NCBI RefSeq assembly: GCF_900116045.1
Contig: NZ_LT630450.1
Coordinates: 1-64,000, forward strand
Length of the DNA: 64,000 bases
Reading direction: 5' to 3'
Source of the DNA: Desulfovibrio piger
GTDB lineage: Bacteria > Desulfobacterota > Desulfovibrionia > Desulfovibrionales > Desulfovibrionaceae
In this document: positions 17,011-25,994 of the stretch, one piece after another
Layout: each line of letters begins with the position of its first letter
Position numbering within the stretch: position 1 is the first letter of the stretch
Position numbers and translations under genes: made by a program
Notes under the pieces: model-generated
What the model was told of the DNA's origin: nothing
Seen by the model: the letters and a program-made list of their open reading frames with translations, nothing else
The model's database searches: none

Positions 17011-20000
17011 CTAGACTTCGAAGAGCATCTCCAGATCCTCGCGGGTCAGGGACTTCCAGGTGTCCTGACCGGGGATGATGGCCTCGGCCACGCCACGCTT
17101 GGCTTCCTGCAGCTTGAGGATCTTCTCTTCCACCGTGTTCTGGCAGATGAGCTTGTAGGAGAACACCTGCCGCGTCTGGCCGATGCGGTGGGTGCGGTCC
17201 GTGGCCTGGCTTTCCACGGCGGGGTTCCACCACGGGTCGTAGTGGATGACGTAGTCCGCGCTGGTCAGGTTCAGGCCCGTGCCGCCCGCCTTGAGCGAGA
17301 TGAGGAAGATGGGGATGTCCGGGCTGTTGTTGAAGCGGTCCACCTGCTCGAAGCGGTCCTTGCTGGCGCCGTCCAGATAGCAGAAGGGAATCTGCGAGAA
17401 CTCCAGCCACTGGCGGATGATCTGGAGCATCTGCACGAACTGCGAAAAGACCAGCACCTTGTGGCCGCCTTCCACGATCTCCATGACCATGTCCTTGAAG
17501 GCGTCGAACTTGCCGGAGGGCAGGTTGTTGGAGAAGCCGGGCAGGTCGATCTTGAGCAGGCGCGGATGGCAGCAGATCTGGCGCAGCTTGAGCAGGGCGT
17601 CCAGGATGGACATCTGGCTCTTGGCCAGGCCCTTTTCGTCCACGTCGGCCAGCACCTGGGCGCGCAGCTTGCGGGCCAGGGCGGCGTAGAGCTCGGCCTG
17701 GGCCTCTTCCAGCGCGCAGCAGGTGACGCTCTCCACCTTGGGCGGCAGGTCCTTGGCCACTTCGGCCTTGGTACGGCGCAGGATGAAGGGCCGCACGCGG
17801 GTGCGCAGGTAATCCAGGGTCTCGGCGTCGCCGTCCTTGATGGGCTTGACGATGCCGCGCTGGAAGGCATGCTGCGAACCGAGGAAGCCGGGCATGAGGA
17901 ACTCGAACAGGCTCCAGAGCTCGAAAAGGTTGTTCTCGATGGGCGTACCGGAAAGGCACAGGCGCATGCGGGCATTGATGCGGCGCACGGCGCGGGCCGT
18001 GATGGTGTTGGGGTTCTTGATGTTCTGGGCTTCGTCCAGGATGACGGTGTTGAACTCGTACTTCTCCATCTCCTCCAGGTCACGCCGCAGCAGGGCGTAG
18101 GTGGTGATGATGAGGTCCGATTCCGCGATGTGCTTGAACATGCCCTCGCGGCGCGTGCCGTAGATGGTCAGGCGGCGCAGGCCGGGCACGAACTTTTCCG
18201 CTTCGCGCTCCCAGTTGGGCAGCACCGAGGTGGGCACCACGATGAGGTTGGGGCCCTCGAAGCGGCTCTCCACCATATGCTGGATGAAGGCCAGGGTCTG
18301 CACGGTCTTGCCCAGGCCCATCTCGTCGGCCAGGATGCCGCCGAAGCCGTATTCCGAGAGGAAGTTGAGATAGGACAGGCCCTGCAGCTGGTAGCTGCGC
18401 AGGCTGGCCTGCAGCGCCTTGGGCGGCGGTACGGGCCGCACCTCGCGGAAGGAGCGGATCTTTTCGCGCAGGTTGTTCCAGAAGGAGTCCGTGCGCGCGC
18501 CGGGCAGGTCCTCCAGCAGGCTGTCCAGCACCGGGGCCTCGAACTGCTTGAACTTGGTCTGCGGCGGCTTGCTGGGGTCCAGGCCCAGGGCCGTGAGCTT
18601 GTGGGCGATCTTTTCCAGCCAGGATTCGGGCAGGCTGGTGTAGGAGCCGTCCTTGAGCTGCACATAGCGCTTGCCGCGGGTCCAGGCCTTCCAGATCTTG
18701 TCCAGGGGCAGGGACTGGCCCTCGTAATCCACGCTGATCTCCAGCGAGAACCACTTTTCCTTCTCGTTGCTCACCACCTCGGCGGAGATGGTGGACTTGG
18801 CCGTGCGCATCTTGTAGCGCGAAAGGGCGCGCTCGCCGTAGACGCGGTAGTTCTCCACCAGCGTGGGGTAGGAGTCCAGCAGGAAGGCGATGGCCTCTTC
18901 CGGCTCCAGGAACCAGAGCTTGCTGGAACGGGCCTGGAAATCCATGCCCGCCAGCTCGTTCATGAGCTGGGCCTCTTCTTCCTGGTGGCGGCGCACCAGA
19001 TAGGTCTGGCCTTCGTAGGTGTAGCTGCCGGTCTGGAAATCGGGGTTGGGGCCGTTGAGCGTGAACTCGCCGTGGCGGGTCTGGTAGATGTTGTCGATCT
19101 CCAGGGTCAGCAGGCTGCCTTCCTCGTCCAGGAAGAGCTTGGGATTGTAGGTGGCCGGCTGGAACACGGGCTCCATCATGCGCAAAAACTGCTGCGGCTC
19201 GTAAAGCTCGGACGAGGGCAGGCGCGTCCAGACGCGGTCCAGGAATTCGGAGATCTCTTCCTGCGGCACCACCGGGCGTTCATAGATGAGGTTGTGCACC
19301 AGCGAGGGGTACAGGCCCGTCTGCACGGGATAGAAGTTGTGCTGGTAGCAGACCCAGAGCGGCATCTGCCCGTGGAAGGTGATGGGCGCGTCCTCGGGGG
19401 CCTCGGCACCGTGCAGGTGGTCGCTGGGCGCCCCGTTGGCCCGGATGGGCAGGGGCGGGCGGCCCTCACGCTTGAGCAGCACGTCGAAGCTGAAGCCGTT
19501 GTCGTCGAAATTGGGCTTGAGCTTGAGGGCAAAGGGCGTGCTTTCGATGCGGCAGGGGCGGTCGGTATCCTTCCAGAGCAGGTAATATTCCTTGCGCACG
19601 GCCCAGAAGAACCACGAGGTCAGGCCGTCGGGGATCTCCACGCGGTGGCCGTAATAGTCCAGGTGCTGGCCTATCTGGCGGGCCACATGCGGCAGCTGGG
19701 GCGAGAACTCGCACCAGTCGGGATTGTTGATGATCTGCTGGAGCGTGATCTCGTTATGCACGCTGGACAGGCCGGACTTGTTCTGGCGGCCCCGGAAAAA
19801 GGAGACCAGCAGACGGCCCTGCTCCGGCTGGAAGCGGAATATGAGATAGTGCTTGCCGGGCTCGGGCTCCATGTCCGTGGAGAAGAAGGAGCGGAAGCTC
19901 TGCTTCCAGTCCTTGGCAGGGGGCGTGACCTCTTCGGCGTCGCCCTGTTCCTTGCGCAGTTCCTCCAGCAGACGCAGGGCCAGAGCCGCCACATGGCGGC

Positions 20001-20268
20001 ATGTGCTGGTGAAGGACTCCGAACAGTTGCACTGGTGGCGGGTGCTGCGATCCGTGATGGAGAAAGTCAGGCTGGGCGTATAGACCTGGAGGTCTTCGCC
20101 CTGGATGACGCCTTGCGCCTCCCAGGTCTCGCCCTCCTGGATATTTATTTTTTGCACCCCGCCTTCGGACAGGATATAGTAAGCCGTGTCACGGATATAC
20201 TCCGGAACGGCGTCGTGCAGGAAGGTCTGGCACATCTCCCTGACGACGTTCTGCTCAGATCTGCTCAT
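17011..20268 (-). CDS. SWI2/SNF2-family helicase with SWIM zinc finger
   Basis: A 1085-residue protein. The N-terminal SWIM finger is CNC..CRH (C80, C82, C90, H92). A beta-rich middle region follows, then the SNF2 ATPase: Walker A ADEMGLGKT at about 647-655, DEAQ at 745-748, SGTPIENN, and helicase C with SLKAGGTGLNL, DPWWNPAVESQATDRTHRIGQ. The family moves along duplex DNA and remodels protein-DNA complexes. The start has GGAGAG five bases upstream. It is a stand-alone gene, not part of an obvious restriction or DISARM-type cluster. Confidence 0.9.
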   Translation of the reverse strand: MSRSEQNVVREMCQTFLHDAVPEYIRDTAYYILSEGGVQKINIQEGETWEAQGVIQGEDLQVYTPSLTFSITDRSTRHQCNCSESFTSTCRHVAALALRLLEELRKEQGDAEEVTPPAKDWKQSFRSFFSTDMEPEPGKHYLIFRFQPEQGRLLVSFFRGRQNKSGLSSVHNEITLQQIINNPDWCEFSPQLPHVARQIGQHLDYYGHRVEIPDGLTSWFFWAVRKEYYLLWKDTDRPCRIESTPFALKLKPNFDDNGFSFDVLLKREGRPPLPIRANGAPSDHLHGAEAPEDAPITFHGQMPLWVCYQHNFYPVQTGLYPSLVHNLIYERPVVPQEEISEFLDRVWTRLPSSELYEPQQFLRMMEPVFQPATYNPKLFLDEEGSLLTLEIDNIYQTRHGEFTLNGPNPDFQTGSYTYEGQTYLVRRHQEEEAQLMNELAGMDFQARSSKLWFLEPEEAIAFLLDSYPTLVENYRVYGERALSRYKMRTAKSTISAEVVSNEKEKWFSLEISVDYEGQSLPLDKIWKAWTRGKRYVQLKDGSYTSLPESWLEKIAHKLTALGLDPSKPPQTKFKQFEAPVLDSLLEDLPGARTDSFWNNLREKIRSFREVRPVPPPKALQASLRSYQLQGLSYLNFLSEYGFGGILADEMGLGKTVQTLAFIQHMVESRFEGPNLIVVPTSVLPNWEREAEKFVPGLRRLTIYGTRREGMFKHIAESDLIITTYALLRRDLEEMEKYEFNTVILDEAQNIKNPNTITARAVRRINARMRLCLSGTPIENNLFELWSLFEFLMPGFLGSQHAFQRGIVKPIKDGDAETLDYLRTRVRPFILRRTKAEVAKDLPPKVESVTCCALEEAQAELYAALARKLRAQVLADVDEKGLAKSQMSILDALLKLRQICCHPRLLKIDLPGFSNNLPSGKFDAFKDMVMEIVEGGHKVLVFSQFVQMLQIIRQWLEFSQIPFCYLDGASKDRFEQVDRFNNSPDIPIFLISLKAGGTGLNLTSADYVIHYDPWWNPAVESQATDRTHRIGQTRQVFSYKLICQNTVEEKILKLQEAKRGVAEAIIPGQDTWKSLTREDLEMLFEV

Positions 20269-20381
20269 GCTTGCTCTCCGCGGCCCGGTTTCTGGGCGGG
20301 CTCCGTTGAAAAATCGCAGTATAATAGATTTGGGAGTAATATCACAGGCATCACTTCAATGGCAATAGATGCTCGTAACTT

Positions 20382-22079
20382 ATGAAAAAATATTTTATGA
20401 AAAAAAAGATGGTATTTCCCGCGGCCTTCCGGGCCGCCGGCATGCGCTCTCCGGCCGGGGGCGCCGCCTTCTGGAAAAGGATTTTTCTGCTGCTTCTGCT
20501 GCTTTGCCTGCCGCTTCCGGCCGCGGCGGACGACGGGGAAGCCGGCATGGCCCCCACGGACGGTGACCGCATCCTGCTGGGCAGCATCGGCGAGGCTTCC
20601 AACCTCATCCCCTACCTGACGGCCGACTCGGCTTCCCACGAAGTGGCGGACCTGCTCTATGTGGCGCCCCTGCGCTTCAACAAGGACCTGGAGCCGGAAT
20701 GCTGGGCGGCGGAGTCCTTCAGCATGGAAGACGAGGGACGTCTGCTGCGCTTCCGCCTGCGCAAGGGCATCCTTTGGGAAGACGGCACCGAACTGACGGC
20801 CGAGGACGTGGCGTTCACCTACAAGCTGGTCATCGATCCGGCCACGGGCAGCCCCTATGCCGACGACTTCCTCCAGATCAAGGAATTCCGGGTGCTGGAC
20901 CGTTACAGCTTCGAGGTCCGCTACGAACGGTTCTTCGCCCGGGCCGTGTCTTCCTGGATGAACCCCATCCTGCCCAGGCATATCCTGGAAGGGCAGAACA
21001 TCCGCGCCACCCCCTTCGCCCGCAAGCCCGTGGGCGCCGGTCCCTACCGCCTCCAGCGCTGGGAACCGGGCGTGCGCATCGTGCTGGAAGCCTCCCCCAC
21101 CTATTTCCTGGGCAGGCCGCACATCAGCGAGGTGGTCTTCCGCATCATCCCGGATACGGCCACCATGTTCATGGAGACCCGCGCCGGGCGCCTGGACGTG
21201 ATGGAGCTGAGCCCGCAGCAGTACCTGCGCCAGACATCGGGGAAAAAGTGGGCGGAGTCCTTCCACAAATACCGCTATCTGGCCTCGGTCTACAATTTTT
21301 TGGGCTTCAATCTGGAGCATCCTTTCTTCAAGGATAGAAGGGTGCGGCAGGCCATCTCCTGCGCCATCAACCGGGGCGACATCGTCAAGGGCGTCTTGCT
21401 GGGGCTGGGGGAACCGGCCTTCGGGCCCTACAAGCCGGGCACCTGGGCCTATCATCCGGGCCTGCGCCCTGTGAGCTTCAATCCCGACCGGGCCCGCAAG
21501 CTGCTGGCCGAGGCCGGTTTCGCGGACAGCGACGGCGACGGCATCCTGGACAAGGACGGCAGGCCCCTGGCCTTCACCATCCTGACCAACCAGGGCAACG
21601 AGCCGCGCATCCTCACCGCCACCATCATCCAGAGCCAGCTGCGGGCCGTGGGCATCGACGTGCGCATCCGCACCGTGGAGTGGGCCGCCTTCATCCGGGA
21701 ATTCGTGAACACCGGCCGTTTCGATGCCATCATCCTGGGCTGGACCATCACCCAGGACCCGGACATCTTCGCGGTCTGGCATTCCTCGCAGGCCGTGCCC
21801 GGGGGCCTGAATTTCATCCATTACAAGAACCCCGGGCTGGACAGACTGCTGGAAGAGGCCCGCTCCACGCCGGACCGCCAGCGCCGCACCGCGCTGTACC
21901 ATCAGGTGCAGGAGATCCTGGACGAGGATCAGCCCTACTGCTTCCTTTATGTGCCGTATGCCCTGCCCGTGGTGCAGAACCGCTTCATGGGCATCAAGCC
22001 CGCCCTGGCGGGCATCATGTACAACTTCGAGGACTGGTGGGTGCCCAAAAGCCTGCAACGCTACAAGGTGACGCCGTAG
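20382..22079 (+). CDS. Family 5 extracellular solute-binding protein (peptide-type ABC)
   Basis: A 565-residue periplasmic protein. A long charged N-terminus (1-30) precedes the signal helix IFLLLLLLCLPLPAAA. The mature part has SBP_bac_5 hallmarks: TELTAEDVAFTYKLV, KPVGAGPYRLQRWEPG, RVRQAISCAINRGDIV and PDIFAVWHSSQ. It would deliver oligopeptides or similar ligands to an ABC permease, but no permease gene is adjacent. Several in-frame ATGs (20382, 20397, 20409, 20442) lack strong ribosome sites, so the start is uncertain. TATAAT at 20320 is a possible -10 without a good -35. Confidence 0.85.
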   Translation: MKKYFMKKKMVFPAAFRAAGMRSPAGGAAFWKRIFLLLLLLCLPLPAAADDGEAGMAPTDGDRILLGSIGEASNLIPYLTADSASHEVADLLYVAPLRFNKDLEPECWAAESFSMEDEGRLLRFRLRKGILWEDGTELTAEDVAFTYKLVIDPATGSPYADDFLQIKEFRVLDRYSFEVRYERFFARAVSSWMNPILPRHILEGQNIRATPFARKPVGAGPYRLQRWEPGVRIVLEASPTYFLGRPHISEVVFRIIPDTATMFMETRAGRLDVMELSPQQYLRQTSGKKWAESFHKYRYLASVYNFLGFNLEHPFFKDRRVRQAISCAINRGDIVKGVLLGLGEPAFGPYKPGTWAYHPGLRPVSFNPDRARKLLAEAGFADSDGDGILDKDGRPLAFTILTNQGNEPRILTATIIQSQLRAVGIDVRIRTVEWAAFIREFVNTGRFDAIILGWTITQDPDIFAVWHSSQAVPGGLNFIHYKNPGLDRLLEEARSTPDRQRRTALYHQVQEILDEDQPYCFLYVPYALPVVQNRFMGIKPALAGIMYNFEDWWVPKSLQRYKVTP

Positions 22080-22208
22080 GAGGGCGCAGGACAGGCCTTC
22101 CGGAAGACGTGTTTCTGAAAAACAACTATGTTTTGCCGTGATATCGGCATATTATACATATAAAGTAAAGATATGTTTCCCCATAGTCATGACATGCTGG
22201 GGATGCTG

Positions 22209-22243
22209 GAGGAGGCAGGATGTGATTCTGTCTCCTCTTTTTT
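22209..22243 (+). terminator. Terminator between the solute-binding and DUF4405-like genes
   Basis: GAGGAGGCAG pairs with CTGTCTCCTC (one G-T pair) and is followed by six T. It lies 130 bp after the solute-binding protein gene. Confidence 0.75.
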
Positions 22244-22322
22244 GTCGTTATAGAAGTGGAAAAGTATCTTGAACACAGGAGTGGAAGAGCGTAAAGGCAG
22301 CCCCATCAAACACCATTGGGGG

Positions 22323-22976
22323 ATGACCATGTTACGCAAGATCATTTCTTTGACGACGTTTTTTTCCTTTGTCCTGCTGATCCTCAGTTCCATCATGCTC
22401 TATGTGGTGCCTGAAGGCCGTGTGGCCTACTGGGCGGACTGGCGCATCATCTTTACCAAGGCCCAGTGGGGCGATCTGCACATCACCGGCGGGGCGCTCT
22501 TTCTGGTGGCCGGGCTGTGGCATACGTTCCTGAACTGGAAGCCGGTCATGAACTACATCCGCGGTGCAGGGGGCGGCAGCCGCAAACCCCTGCTGGCAGC
22601 GGCCCTGATCTGCCTGTTCGTCTATGCAGGCACCCTGCTGGAGATCCCGCCCATGCAGCAGCTGGTCAGTTGGAACGATGCCATCAAGGACTATCAGGCC
22701 CGCAAGTACGGTGAACCGCCCTTCGGCCATGCCGAGACCAGCTCCTTGAAACAGTTCAGCGCCTTCCTGGGCCTGGACTGCAGCCTGATCCTGCAGAAGA
22801 TGCGCGAGGCCGATTTCAAGGGCGAGCTGAAGCCGGAGAGCATCTTCATTGATATCGCCACCAGCAACGACATGACCCCGCAGGAACTGTTCAGTTTCAT
22901 CATGAAGAGCACAGGGGCCACCATGCCCGTGCGCGGCAGCGGCAAGGGGCAGGGCAAGGCACAGGCGGCACAGTAG
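22323..22976 (+). CDS. DUF4405-type integral membrane protein
   Basis: A protein of about 217 residues with three membrane helices: SLTTFFSFVLLILSSIMLYV, GALFLVAGLWHTFLNW and LLAAALICLFVYAGTLL. Conserved histidines sit in QWGDLHI and LWHTFLNW, positions used for haem in cytochrome-b-like relatives; haem binding is inference. The C-terminal 100 residues are soluble and end in a Gly/Ala/Gln tail. The frame is open to a TTG at 22269; the ATG at 22323 or 22329, after GGGGG, is preferred. Confidence 0.7.
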   Translation: MTMLRKIISLTTFFSFVLLILSSIMLYVVPEGRVAYWADWRIIFTKAQWGDLHITGGALFLVAGLWHTFLNWKPVMNYIRGAGGGSRKPLLAAALICLFVYAGTLLEIPPMQQLVSWNDAIKDYQARKYGEPPFGHAETSSLKQFSAFLGLDCSLILQKMREADFKGELKPESIFIDIATSNDMTPQELFSFIMKSTGATMPVRGSGKGQGKAQAAQ

Positions 22977-23004
22977 CGCGCAGCCTTTTCAGCCGCATCT
23001 GAGG

Positions 23005-23039
23005 ACGGGCATGATCCCTGGGGATCGTGCCCGTTTTTT
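23005..23039 (+). terminator. Terminator after the DUF4405-like gene
   Basis: ACGGGCATGATCCC pairs with GGGATCGTGCCCGT (one wobble) and is followed by six T. Confidence 0.85.
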
Positions 23040-23172
23040 AGAGTGAGATCTCTTCCCTGCTTCTTATTGCAGGATCATAGGTATTTTTTGAAATTTGCTC
23101 CTAGCATGCCCTAGTGGTAACTGCTTCATATAAACCAGCAAGGCTATTGACATTCATGACAGGAGGAACAGC

Positions 23173-24246
23173 ATGTTAGCGAAACTTTGCCGGATATGCC
23201 CTAATACAGATAGCTGGAAACGCCCTACAGGCAACAAAAAAGGCTTGGGTGATTTCGCGGGTACTAACGGTTTTGGTGTTGAAGAATGGCTCTCCAGAAA
23301 GGAGTGGCTCCTGTCTGGATATAAGGGTCTTCCCGGAGATTGGCGCTACGCGCATATCACAGCCTTATGGACGAAGAATAACGCATATGCCGGACAGGAC
23401 ATGCGGGTCTATCTTTTTACCTATGATAACGGAGCATGGCTCGTTGGTTATATTGATCAGGCGCATCTTATCGATGAAGATGAAGCCGCATGGGCTGTGG
23501 AACAATTCCGCCGCAAGGGTTGGCTGAATGCGATGCGGGAGGACGTGAAGGCCATCGAGGGTAATGTGGACATCCTGTCGGATAAGACCGTGCGGACTAG
23601 TCCACTGGGGTATGCCAGCATGCGTTTCAAGCCGGACAGCTTGCATTTCCTGCCGGAGCCGCAGCGACTTATTATGAATAACTGGCGCTATACCGTGGCC
23701 TATGGCTGGAATCCTGCCTATCTGGGGGAAGTTTTCCCACCGGACATGCTGCCTGGGCAGGAGAATTCCTCTGCGCAAGAACTGGCCAGATTCTCAGAAG
23801 CGATACGCGTGCGGCGGGCTATCTGTGCCAAGGAATGTTCTCCTCGGCAGGCACCTATCCAGAATCGTCTGGCACTGCAGCTGGCAACAATCTATGGCCC
23901 TCAGGGCTATCAGGTGCTCTGTGAGGATAACCGTGTTGATATCTCAATTCGCAAAGATAACTATACAAGTTTTCTAGAGATTAAGCCGGCGGACAGTGCC
24001 CGGGAGGCCATCCGTCTGGCCTTGGGGCAATTGCTGGAATATGCTCATTATCCAAAGGCGGACAAGGCCGACAATCTGGTGGTGGTCAGTGATGCCGAAC
24101 CTAGTCCTGACGATAGCCAGTATATCCGACAACTGCGGCAGCGCTACGGTATTCCTTTATGCTATGTGTACTGGCCCAGAGACGCCCAAACGATCTCGCA
24201 GAGAGAGCTGATGAAATGCGTGAGAGCGATAAAAATTTCCGGGTGA
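23173..24246 (+). CDS. PD-(D/E)XK nuclease-like protein of unknown role
   Basis: A 357-residue protein unlike its neighbours, with lower GC. The last third carries a PD-(D/E)XK pattern: D256 in RVDISIRK, then E269 and K271 in FLEIKPA, then AIRLALGQLLEYAHYP, the helix that commonly follows this core in restriction-like nucleases. Residues 1-230 (aromatic-rich, WLSRKEWLLSGYKGLPGDWRYAH) match no family I recognise and could bind DNA or a partner. AGGAGG nine bases before the ATG fixes the start. It stands alone next to the prophage border, so a defence or restriction role is possible but unproven. Confidence 0.6.
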   Translation: MLAKLCRICPNTDSWKRPTGNKKGLGDFAGTNGFGVEEWLSRKEWLLSGYKGLPGDWRYAHITALWTKNNAYAGQDMRVYLFTYDNGAWLVGYIDQAHLIDEDEAAWAVEQFRRKGWLNAMREDVKAIEGNVDILSDKTVRTSPLGYASMRFKPDSLHFLPEPQRLIMNNWRYTVAYGWNPAYLGEVFPPDMLPGQENSSAQELARFSEAIRVRRAICAKECSPRQAPIQNRLALQLATIYGPQGYQVLCEDNRVDISIRKDNYTSFLEIKPADSAREAIRLALGQLLEYAHYPKADKADNLVVVSDAEPSPDDSQYIRQLRQRYGIPLCYVYWPRDAQTISQRELMKCVRAIKISG

Positions 24247-24494
24247 AAAGCCTGATGGCCAAGAGTAGCGGAGATAGTCGGGCAGGTTAGTGCCTTAGAT
24301 ATCCTTTTTAAAGGGGCTATAGGGGGGCAGAAGAAATGAGAATGACGGTATGGCGTCATCCAGTCGGCTAGATGTCGGCTATATGTAGGCCAGGCGCGGG
24401 CTTATGGTGGTCCGGCGTCTAAAAAAGGCCGCGAAAAAAGACTTGAGAACGGAAGGCTATTTCAAGAGCGTTTCCGCACGACAAATGAGAATAC
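24247..24494. other. Likely left-border region of the prophage
   Basis: No gene is supported. In Mu-like phages the left end lies just beyond the 3' end of the leftward repressor gene, which points to this stretch. I could not identify a terminal 5'-TG sequence with certainty. Short repeats such as GTCGGCTA (24364 and 24373 region) may be transposase-binding sites, but this is weak. Confidence 0.35.
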
Positions 24495-24544
24495 AACAGC
24501 CCTGCCGCGTGTCGTTTTTGACACAAAAGCAGGGCTGTTTTTTT
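24495..24544. terminator. Bidirectional terminator at the repressor 3' end
   Basis: AACAGCCCTGC pairs exactly with GCAGGGCTGTT. The loop contains a second hairpin, GTGTC-GTTTTT-GACAC. A T run follows on the plus side. It lies 12 bp from the repressor stop. Confidence 0.85.
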
Positions 24545-24555
24545 GTCTTTTCTGA

Positions 24556-25065
24556 TTATGCAACGCCGCTATTTTGCGCAGGCTGATCCGAAGCGATAGC
24601 GAGTCGATTTTTACGCTCCTCCAGTCGGGCAACCTTCTCCCGCAGTTCCCCGATTTCGCGAAGCAGCGCTTCTTTTTCTCTATAAAGCTGTCGATTTTCG
24701 GCTATAAGCTCCCTGTTTTCTTTAAAAATTTCATCTCGCTCCTGTTCCATTTTTTTTAGGGACTCTTCCTTATTTTGACAATAAACACACTCAGATTCAT
24801 TTTGACTACATAAAGTAGCATTGTCTTTTTCGGGACGACCTGAAGGCGGGCCACTCTTCTCTGTCCCATAATATAACCATTCAATATCAACATTGAATAA
24901 TTTTGAAGCCTTAGGAAGCCATGATGCTGGAATTCTGTCACGCAATCTAGCCGCAGCTATAGATTGACGGGAGAGACCTAGGAGCTGTGCCAGCTCGGTA
25001 TCCTTGGATACTTTTGCTGCAATTTTTAGACGCGATAAAATGTCTTCTGCGCTTGCATGTTCCAT
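24556..25065 (-). CDS. Prophage CI-type repressor
   Basis: A 169-residue protein. An N-terminal CI-like helix-turn-helix (ILSRLKIAAKVSKDTELAQLLGLSRQSIAAARLRDRIPASW) is followed by a C-terminal coiled coil of about 60 residues with heptad E/L/K repeats (ENRELIAENRQLYREKEALL). There is no peptidase domain, so control is not by RecA-type self-cleavage. It is transcribed away from the early genes, the position of the Mu c repressor. The start at 25065 is family-like; an upstream ATG at 25089 lies inside an operator repeat. Confidence 0.82.
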   Translation of the reverse strand: MEHASAEDILSRLKIAAKVSKDTELAQLLGLSRQSIAAARLRDRIPASWLPKASKLFNVDIEWLYYGTEKSGPPSGRPEKDNATLCSQNESECVYCQNKEESLKKMEQERDEIFKENRELIAENRQLYREKEALLREIGELREKVARLEERKNRLAIASDQPAQNSGVA

Positions 25066-25071
25066 GCTGTC

Positions 25072-25199
25072 AAACCTGCAAGTAAACATGCAACTGTAAA
25101 GTAGTGCATATTTACAATAATTACAGTATGTTAGAAAAAATCCAACAAAAACAAACCTGCAAGCAAATTTTTATTGACTTGACTACATTTTTTAGTCAA
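25072..25199. promoter_or_regulatory. Early operator/promoter region
   Basis: The AT-rich divergent region holds two near-identical 15-mers, AAACCTGCAAGTAAA (25072-25086) and AAACCTGCAAGCAAA (25153-25167), 81 bp apart. A perfect 7-bp inverted repeat TTGACTA/TAGTCAA lies at 25179-25199 and includes a TTGACT that could be a -35 box. These are the best candidates for repressor or Ner-type operators. The remainder up to 25307 shows nothing else. Confidence 0.55.
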
Positions 25200-25307
25200 A
25201 AAGAACTTGCGGGCGGTTGAAGTTTCAACATAGCAAAGCCGACTTTATCCGGCCCGTCCCATTAAATCAACGTCCAGGCGCGAGCGGCGTTTGGACAGGA
25301 GCAGGCC

Positions 25308-25733
25308 ATGAAGCAGCTATCCTTACTTGACGACGCAGTCCGGCTTTCTGGCGTAATGGCGGCCATCAAGACCGCCATGCGCGATGCCGCCGGAGCGCCG
25401 GAAGGCGAAGGTCGCAAGATGCTTGCCGACCGCCTGAATGAAATAGCACAGCGGGCGGGAATCAAGCTGACGGGCGGCAATACCCTGTCCATCAGCAAAG
25501 CCACACTGGACAAATGGCTGGCCCCCTCCGACACGTCGCACCCTCCATCCATCTTGGCCTTGCTGGCCTTCTGTCGAGCCACCGGAAACGTGGAGCCTAT
25601 CCGCGTTGCGGCGCAGGCGTTGGGTTTGGACCTAATGACGGAGGAAGACAAAAAACTTCGCGACTATGGAGCTGCTGTCCTAGAAATGAAGGCTGCCCGG
25701 CAACGCAAGCGCAGACTGGAGGAAGATTTATGA
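25308..25733 (+). CDS. Early phage DNA-binding-like protein
   Basis: A 141-residue protein, first of the rightward early genes, with AGGAG seven bases before the ATG. The central part (LSISKATLDKWLAPSDTSHPPSILALLAFCRATGN) looks like a helix-turn-helix with a lattice of small residues, and the C-terminus is strongly basic (KAARQRKRRLEED). Its place next to the repressor suggests an early regulator. No family is recognised with confidence. Its stop overlaps the next start (ATGA). Confidence 0.6.
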   Translation: MKQLSLLDDAVRLSGVMAAIKTAMRDAAGAPEGEGRKMLADRLNEIAQRAGIKLTGGNTLSISKATLDKWLAPSDTSHPPSILALLAFCRATGNVEPIRVAAQALGLDLMTEEDKKLRDYGAAVLEMKAARQRKRRLEEDL

Positions 25734-25972
25734 CCCGCGAAGAATGCGGACGCCAGCGCTATGAAGTTCGCTATGTAATCCGGGCGATTCTGGATGCACG
25801 CGGTCTAAGTATGGCGGAACTGGGAAGACGTATCGGCGTCACCGCAGAAGCAGTCTCCGCCACAGTGTTGGGTAAGCGGCATAGTCCGCGAGTATTGGAG
25901 GCCCTGCGCCGGGAAGGTGTACCGGAAGAATGTTTGTTTGACCCGCGCAAGACGCGCGACAAGGCCGCATAA
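25730..25972 (+). CDS. Small helix-turn-helix regulator (Ner-like position)
   Basis: An 80-residue protein, mostly one helix-turn-helix: MAELGRRIGVTAEAVSATVLGKRHSPRVLEALRR. In size, fold and place (second early gene, before MuA) it matches Mu Ner, which represses early transcription. Start by ATGA overlap with the upstream stop. Confidence 0.65.
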   Translation: MTREECGRQRYEVRYVIRAILDARGLSMAELGRRIGVTAEAVSATVLGKRHSPRVLEALRREGVPEECLFDPRKTRDKAA

Positions 25973-25994
25973 GGCGACGCGAAGGAAAAAGGCA

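Noticed and set aside
16649..17959. A 437-codon upstream extension of the CHAD-domain gene
   Set aside because: It overlaps the helicase coding region in another frame; the real start at 16648 has a good ribosome site and the extension is Arg/Pro-rich noise.
20320..20325. TATAAT as a promoter for the solute-binding protein gene
   Set aside because: The only TTGAAA nearby is 8 bp away, too close for a -35 box, so I do not list it as a promoter.
16759..20385. A 1208-codon open frame on the plus strand
   Set aside because: Antisense of the SNF2/SWIM helicase, whose motifs are unmistakable on the minus strand.
24247..24494. An exact Mu-type left end
   Set aside because: No terminal sequence with repeated MuA sites could be defined by eye; the right end is outside the window, so no comparison is possible.
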